In this document: piece after piece, positions 13,701 to 17,566 of the stretch
Layout: every line of letters begins with the position of its first letter
How positions within the stretch are numbered: position 1 is the stretch's first letter
Assembly (NCBI RefSeq): GCF_003344345.1
Contig: NZ_QPIP01000039.1
Coordinates: 1-17,566 of the forward strand
DNA from: Wolbachia endosymbiont of Cylisticus convexus
Lineage (GTDB): Bacteria > Pseudomonadota > Alphaproteobacteria > Rickettsiales > Anaplasmataceae
DNA length: 17,566 nucleotides
Direction of reading: 5' to 3'
Notes under the pieces: model-generated
Told to the model about the DNA's origin: nothing
What the model saw: only the letters and a program-made list of their open reading frames with translations
Database searches by the model: none
Program-made: the position numbers and the translations under genes

Positions 13701-14957
13701 TCATTGCCATATTTGATCAGTTCGTTCTAATCCTGGACATTGCCAAGCTTTTAGCGTTCTCTCCACATCTACTTCAAGTCCTGTAGTTAAAAAATTGCTG
13801 CGAAAATTGTATACTCCCCATTGCATAAATTGAGTGTAATAATTATTGCTACTCGTATAATAATACGGTGATGTGTAAAATAAGATTGCTACTGTTTTAT
13901 TGCTTGGAATAATTACGCTACCTGAATTAGAAAATCCACTACTTGAGCTTCCTAAATTATAAATATTCTGCCAGCTAATTGACGATATTTGCCCTTTATT
14001 AGTATTGGTATTATTAGGCGTTCCTACAAATGCTCCTGCTCCTTCATATTGTGAACTCCAATATGCTGAACCAACAAAATTCAATGTTCTTGTTATGTTG
14101 CTGCTTGTAGTGTTTTTTACAAACATTACCCCCAGCAGTGCATATGGATAGGAGTATTCATTTGAAGAAATTGTATAACGTGAATATAACTCTCTATAGA
14201 TAAATGTTCCATTTTTCCCCTGCATAAAATGCATATTTGGTGGCTCATAAAATGAAACATAATTTGTGCTATAGTTATGACAACCTACTATAAGGCTAAA
14301 CATATTGTTAGTGTATGACGTATCGATATACCATTTACCAAGCTCAGTTGTAAAATGGCCACTTCCCCAGTTATAGTCATTATTCCTACTCAAAACGCCA
14401 AATAAAAATGGTAATGACCCAGATTCAACCATATTGCGCTTTCTTATCTCTTTCATGATTGATGAACCACTTGGTACGTCATTAATCGAATCAAATTTGG
14501 TTGTGAGTGTTTTTTCTCTAGTTTTTATTTCTTTCATAACTGATGAACCAGTTGGTATATCGCTTATGGCTTTAAGGCTATTTAATGTGTTTCTTATGCT
14601 ATTTAAGTCTCCGGCATTATTGATGGTGGCAACATGTGAATCTTTTCTGCTATCAAGTAGTGATAAATTTGTTGTTCCTTTTTCATCTATTTTCTTTAAC
14701 GACTTTCCTTCTAATTCAGAGATTGCCGCTAATGCATTGTTTTTACTACTATCTAATTTATTTAAATGACTTGTGCTACTGTCAAGAAGCTCTTTTAATT
14801 TTGCATCAGTCATCTGTACAATATCAAGTACTGTACTTTGCCCAGCAATAGACTCTAGAGATTTTGCAAGATAGGCGAGTTGATCAGGGGTAGCATTTAC
14901 GGATAAATCTTTTAGTCTCTGATGCAATGCATAAACTACTTCTTTGGCAATCGTCAT
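13701..14957 (-). CDS. Tail fibre-like protein
   Basis: The 418-residue protein has an N-terminal half (about 1-175) that is alpha-helical, with repeated LDS/SLLDS-type segments. A clear internal duplication is ISDIPTGSSVMKEI (131-144) and INDVPSGSSIMKEI (158-171), a 27-residue period. The C-terminal half (about 176-418) is rich in Ser, Asn, Tyr, Gly and aromatics, has no long helix, and looks like a beta-structured fibre tip or receptor-binding domain. It ends LKAWQCPGLERTDQIWQ. The likely job is host adsorption. The ATG overlaps the stop of the 66-aa gene (ATGA) and GGGG lies upstream. The fibre assignment is from composition, repeats and position, not from a family motif. Confidence 0.68.
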   Translation of the reverse strand: MTIAKEVVYALHQRLKDLSVNATPDQLAYLAKSLESIAGQSTVLDIVQMTDAKLKELLDSSTSHLNKLDSSKNNALAAISELEGKSLKKIDEKGTTNLSLLDSRKDSHVATINNAGDLNSIRNTLNSLKAISDIPTGSSVMKEIKTREKTLTTKFDSINDVPSGSSIMKEIRKRNMVESGSLPFLFGVLSRNNDYNWGSGHFTTELGKWYIDTSYTNNMFSLIVGCHNYSTNYVSFYEPPNMHFMQGKNGTFIYRELYSRYTISSNEYSYPYALLGVMFVKNTTSSNITRTLNFVGSAYWSSQYEGAGAFVGTPNNTNTNKGQISSISWQNIYNLGSSSSGFSNSGSVIIPSNKTVAILFYTSPYYYTSSNNYYTQFMQWGVYNFRSNFLTTGLEVDVERTLKAWQCPGLERTDQIWQ

Positions 14958-15154
14958 TCATTACCCCATAAATTTAAAAAATCTTCAAATCTAAATCGTT
15001 CAAAATTACTTTTCAGTTGATTATGTTTATTTTCTCTCTCACTCATATCTTCATTTATTTTTTCTATAGCTCTTCGAATACGTACTACATCTTCCACTGC
15101 AATATTTTCTGGATGAGGTAATGGATACTCTCTGCTTGTTTTATCATTTGGCAT
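14954..15154 (-). CDS. Small conserved tail-associated protein (66 aa)
   Basis: The sequence starts TSREYPLPHPENIAVEDVVR and continues with a helix IRRAIEKINEDM. The YPLPHPxN ... ED-x-x-RIR pattern is one I associate with N-terminal segments of phage tail or fibre proteins in alphaproteobacteria. Here it is a separate small gene immediately before the fibre-like gene, overlapping it by 4 bp, so it may be a fibre adaptor or connector. No ribosome site is visible. It starts 5 bp after the upstream gene, which suggests coupled translation. Confidence 0.65.
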   Translation of the reverse strand: MPNDKTSREYPLPHPENIAVEDVVRIRRAIEKINEDMSERENKHNQLKSNFERFRFEDFLNLWGNE

Positions 15155-15159
15155 TTTTT

Positions 15160-16344
15160 TTATGTTATAACAATCCGCAAATTTTTTACTTTAGGACGAT
15201 AGATAACCGTTCCACTTAAAACTAATTTTATCCTTGTTTCATTGCCATTAAAGTTTGTCAGCACATGAGTTCTCTCTACCCAATTTTCTCCAATTGGTTT
15301 TCCTGATGTTAAATTTACTAATTGCCAATCCACATTTTTTTGCACATATGCTTTTACATCTGCAGTGCCAGGTATTAGCGCATCATACGTTATGGTAATT
15401 TTAGTGTTAGCTCCTGCTGTAATACTTCTTGTAACATAATCTCCAGACTCTGAAAGATTACCTAGAACTAGCTGTAACCCTGGATATAGCACTGGACTTT
15501 TTTCTTTTGACCCTTTTAAATTTGCCTTTACTGTTAACTCTCCAGATAGTCTTTCACGCAGCGCGAGCGGCAAGTTATCAGATAGAAAATTTTCTTTTCC
15601 TTCTTCATCTGTCAGAATAAATTCTACATTGGTATCAAATGCTACTTTTTCGACGTTCGTCAAAACAATTAAATCTGAAGTATTGGTTGCTGTAACTTTG
15701 CCAAGATCAATAACATGAGAATTTTCGCTAAATTTTGCAGCTAGTAATCGAAACGTTAAATCTAAATTTTGATGTGGAGTCCAGGTGCTTGCATTACTTG
15801 ATGATAGTAATACTCCTACTTGATATGGCTGACTTGTTACCCAACGGCTATTTACTGCATCATATTTGCCAAGTTCTGCTATTTTTACTGCAGTACCAGG
15901 ATCATCAGTAAGTAGCACTATTGCATACTCTTGTTCTGCATGGCAAAACACTGGTGACCACTCTATACGTGTTGCTGTGCCATCTACTTTTATATCTTTC
16001 GGCTCAATATAGCTTTCAGCAATAACAGTCTGCGATGGCATTCCCACTGCTGTTTCTCTAATCTGCACAACAACACGTTTTTTGCCTTTATTTATAAACC
16101 ATAACTCTAGACCTCCTATGTGTCTGCTCTCATTTAAAGTAAATGTTTGCGCTAAAGGATCAACTCTTCTTGCTGCGATAATTCTTCTTCTCTCTTCTAT
16201 GGTAATAGTTTTTTTACCAGTATAAGTTGCCTCTCCATAGCTTCCTTTATCACCATAAAACTGTACTAATTTAGTACCTGCTGGAATATTTGCTGGGATT
16301 TTTATTTTTCCACTTATTTGTCCTTGATTGTTAACTATTAACAT
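15160..16344 (-). CDS. Phage tail protein of unknown function (394 aa)
   Basis: This protein is rich in beta strands with few long helices. It starts MLIVNNQGQISGKIKIPANI and has a central LAQTFTLNESRHIGGLELWF motif (about 65-84), then several immunoglobulin- or carbohydrate-binding-like strand patterns, ending VIYRPKVKNLRIVIT. There is no signal peptide. It lies 4 bp after the DUF4815-like gene and 5 bp before the 66-aa gene, so it belongs to the same transcript. The RRVDPLAQTF segment is one I associate with phage proteins partnering DUF4815 genes. A peripheral baseplate or fibre network protein is the best guess. Confidence 0.7.
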   Translation of the reverse strand: MLIVNNQGQISGKIKIPANIPAGTKLVQFYGDKGSYGEATYTGKKTITIEERRRIIAARRVDPLAQTFTLNESRHIGGLELWFINKGKKRVVVQIRETAVGMPSQTVIAESYIEPKDIKVDGTATRIEWSPVFCHAEQEYAIVLLTDDPGTAVKIAELGKYDAVNSRWVTSQPYQVGVLLSSSNASTWTPHQNLDLTFRLLAAKFSENSHVIDLGKVTATNTSDLIVLTNVEKVAFDTNVEFILTDEEGKENFLSDNLPLALRERLSGELTVKANLKGSKEKSPVLYPGLQLVLGNLSESGDYVTRSITAGANTKITITYDALIPGTADVKAYVQKNVDWQLVNLTSGKPIGENWVERTHVLTNFNGNETRIKLVLSGTVIYRPKVKNLRIVIT

Positions 16345-16348
16345 ATTT

Positions 16349-17566
16349 TTATGCTATAGGTTGAATAATTATTCCGTCAAATTTTATCTCTTTAAGCTTC
16401 TCACTTGGCTCAAAACCTTCAATTTCAAAATTCTGTACTGCTTCTCTCATAAATTCAGTTTCGTATGAAGTACTTGACAGCAGCTCTGTTGTTTCTTTAA
16501 CATTAAATACTCTTGTTACTGGACTTTTCCAATTCGTGGTAACCTCCGTCCAGTGGTCTATATTTTTATTTAGAGTAATTTGTGCCGGAACTGGATCAAA
16601 AGCTTGATACGGGTTAATCTTTTCTCCTTTAGTCTGTAAAAGCTGCTCCAGTACCGGTTCAAGTTTATAAGGTAAAAGATAAGGTTCTTTACCTCTTTCA
16701 ACATCAATAATTTCCACATCTATAGGTAAAATTAATTCTTTGTTTACTATTGCTGCAGACTGCGAAATTCCTTGATCGCGCATATCATCATCAAAGAATG
16801 AATCAACAAATACTCCTTTTTTGGTGGTAGGTTCTCTTGAATTTGCATCACTGCGTAAACGCTCCTGTGCAACCAGCGCATAAAGATCATTTATTCCTTT
16901 TTTCATTGCTTCAAGCTCATTCATCGGTACAGCATGAATAGCATTATTCACTATTTTTACCCCTTCGCCTTTTTTCCACGTCTGATGAATGTAGCAGAGC
17001 AAAAGTTGTCCACTAGGCGCTCTAGGCATTGATGGTCGCCAAGGGTGAGCTATGCCTTTTATTCTTCTTACCACTCCTTTGCTATCGATAGTAATTAAAT
17101 CATAGCGGGGCATTTTCCAGGTGTAATCAACCAGAACCAAGCTGTTATCAACTGCACCTCTTACTTTACATCCCTCTTCGCTTATATCTTCAGGGCTTAT
17201 ATGAGTGCGGCAGCGATAGGTTATCAGGTAACTACTTCCAGGAGCTGGTTCTTTACCAGGTAATGACCAATCAACGTTTCCTGCGTTTAATTTGTAATCT
17301 ATACTATTTTCATAAATAACATTGCCTTGTTTAACTTGAATAATCTCAAGTACTGCAGAGTCAGGAATAGCTCCAGAATATGAACCGTGAGTAACAGTAA
17401 TAGTTTTTTGAACAGTTATGTCTACTTTTTTGATTTCACTTATTGGAAAATCATTAACCTTCAGTTCCATTACTCTTTGGCTATTTGGCTGAAAAGTATG
17501 TGGTTCTGATTCAACTGATTTTATATCCGGATCTTCATCAAAAGAAACACGAATACTGTGAGGAAG
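16349..17566 (-). CDS. DUF4815-like phage tail/baseplate protein, 5' end off window
   Basis: The frame is open from the window edge. Codons upstream of the internal Met at 17470 read LPHSIRVSFDEDPDIKSVES and then EPHTFQPNSQRV, in good coding style, so that Met is not the start. The visible 405 residues include ISEIKKVDITVQKTITVTHG, DWSLPGKEPAPGSSY, VLVDYTWKMPRYDLI, LYALVAQERLRSDANSREP and GVFVDSFFDDDMRDQGI. I recognise this pattern as DUF4815, a large phage structural protein. The function is not established, though position and size suggest a baseplate periphery or fibre-network role. It leads the visible part of the leftward operon. Confidence 0.82.
   Translation of the reverse strand, partial: LPHSIRVSFDEDPDIKSVESEPHTFQPNSQRVMELKVNDFPISEIKKVDITVQKTITVTHGSYSGAIPDSAVLEIIQVKQGNVIYENSIDYKLNAGNVDWSLPGKEPAPGSSYLITYRCRTHISPEDISEEGCKVRGAVDNSLVLVDYTWKMPRYDLITIDSKGVVRRIKGIAHPWRPSMPRAPSGQLLLCYIHQTWKKGEGVKIVNNAIHAVPMNELEAMKKGINDLYALVAQERLRSDANSREPTTKKGVFVDSFFDDDMRDQGISQSAAIVNKELILPIDVEIIDVERGKEPYLLPYKLEPVLEQLLQTKGEKINPYQAFDPVPAQITLNKNIDHWTEVTTNWKSPVTRVFNVKETTELLSSTSYETEFMREAVQNFEIEGFEPSEKLKEIKFDGIIIQPIA

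Noticed and set aside
14434..14851. Hydrophobic + strand frames opposite the fibre-like gene
   Set aside because: They are antisense of the helical N-terminal half of the fibre-like gene. Apparent hydrophobicity arises from complementing charged codons.

Overview
The window is AT-rich and reads as part of a temperate, contractile-tailed prophage in an intracellular alphaproteobacterium. The best fit is prophage WO of Wolbachia. The evidence is the P2-type tail gene order (FI, FII, E/E', tape measure, U, X, D) followed by an ankyrin-repeat gene and a patatin gene, together with Rpn-type nuclease/transposase genes and several insertion sequences. This order matches what I recall of WO tail modules. 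The strain and supergroup cannot be read from the sequence.

Left part (1-2393, + strand): the 3' end of an IS256-family element lies in a decayed Rpn/PD-(D/E)XK gene. It is followed by an intact RadC-like JAB/MPN protein. Next is a predicted promoter with two imperfect palindromes, driving an unrecognised gene that appears frameshifted near its 3' end and is cut off at about 2390. The reverse-strand patatin gene loses its C-terminus at the same point, so about 2390 looks like a rearrangement junction.

Middle (2381-5345): a truncated patatin-like phospholipase (-) and a lipoprotein-type phospholipase D (+) are divergent, with overlapping start codons. The PLD gene is split by a 1492-bp IS110-family element. 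Removing the element between two CT dinucleotides restores the PLD frame exactly. The element's 221-nt leader folds as a 5' stem-loop plus two large bulged stem-loops. Their internal loops match the flanking PLD target (TAAACCT / UGGCAG) and the element's own ends (GACGGCGTCT / ACAAG). This is the architecture of a bridge RNA, and its guides can be read directly from this window. The circularised ends would also assemble a promoter (TTGACT, 17 bp, TATCTT) just upstream of that RNA.

Right part (5127-17566, - strand): a long, tightly packed tail operon transcribed right to left. Its order is a DUF4815-like protein (runs off the window), a 394-aa tail protein, a 66-aa protein, a tail-fibre-like protein, a 191-aa coiled-coil protein, sheath FI, tube FII, an inserted Rpn-family nuclease, tail chaperone E with a -1 frame E' extension, tape measure, U, X, D, a membrane-anchored ankyrin protein and a small membrane/coiled-coil protein. 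Several junctions are ATGA overlaps or gaps of a few bases, as expected for coupled translation. Together these genes build the contractile tail. The phospholipases and the ankyrin and membrane proteins at the distal end are plausible host-interaction or exit functions, but that is inference.
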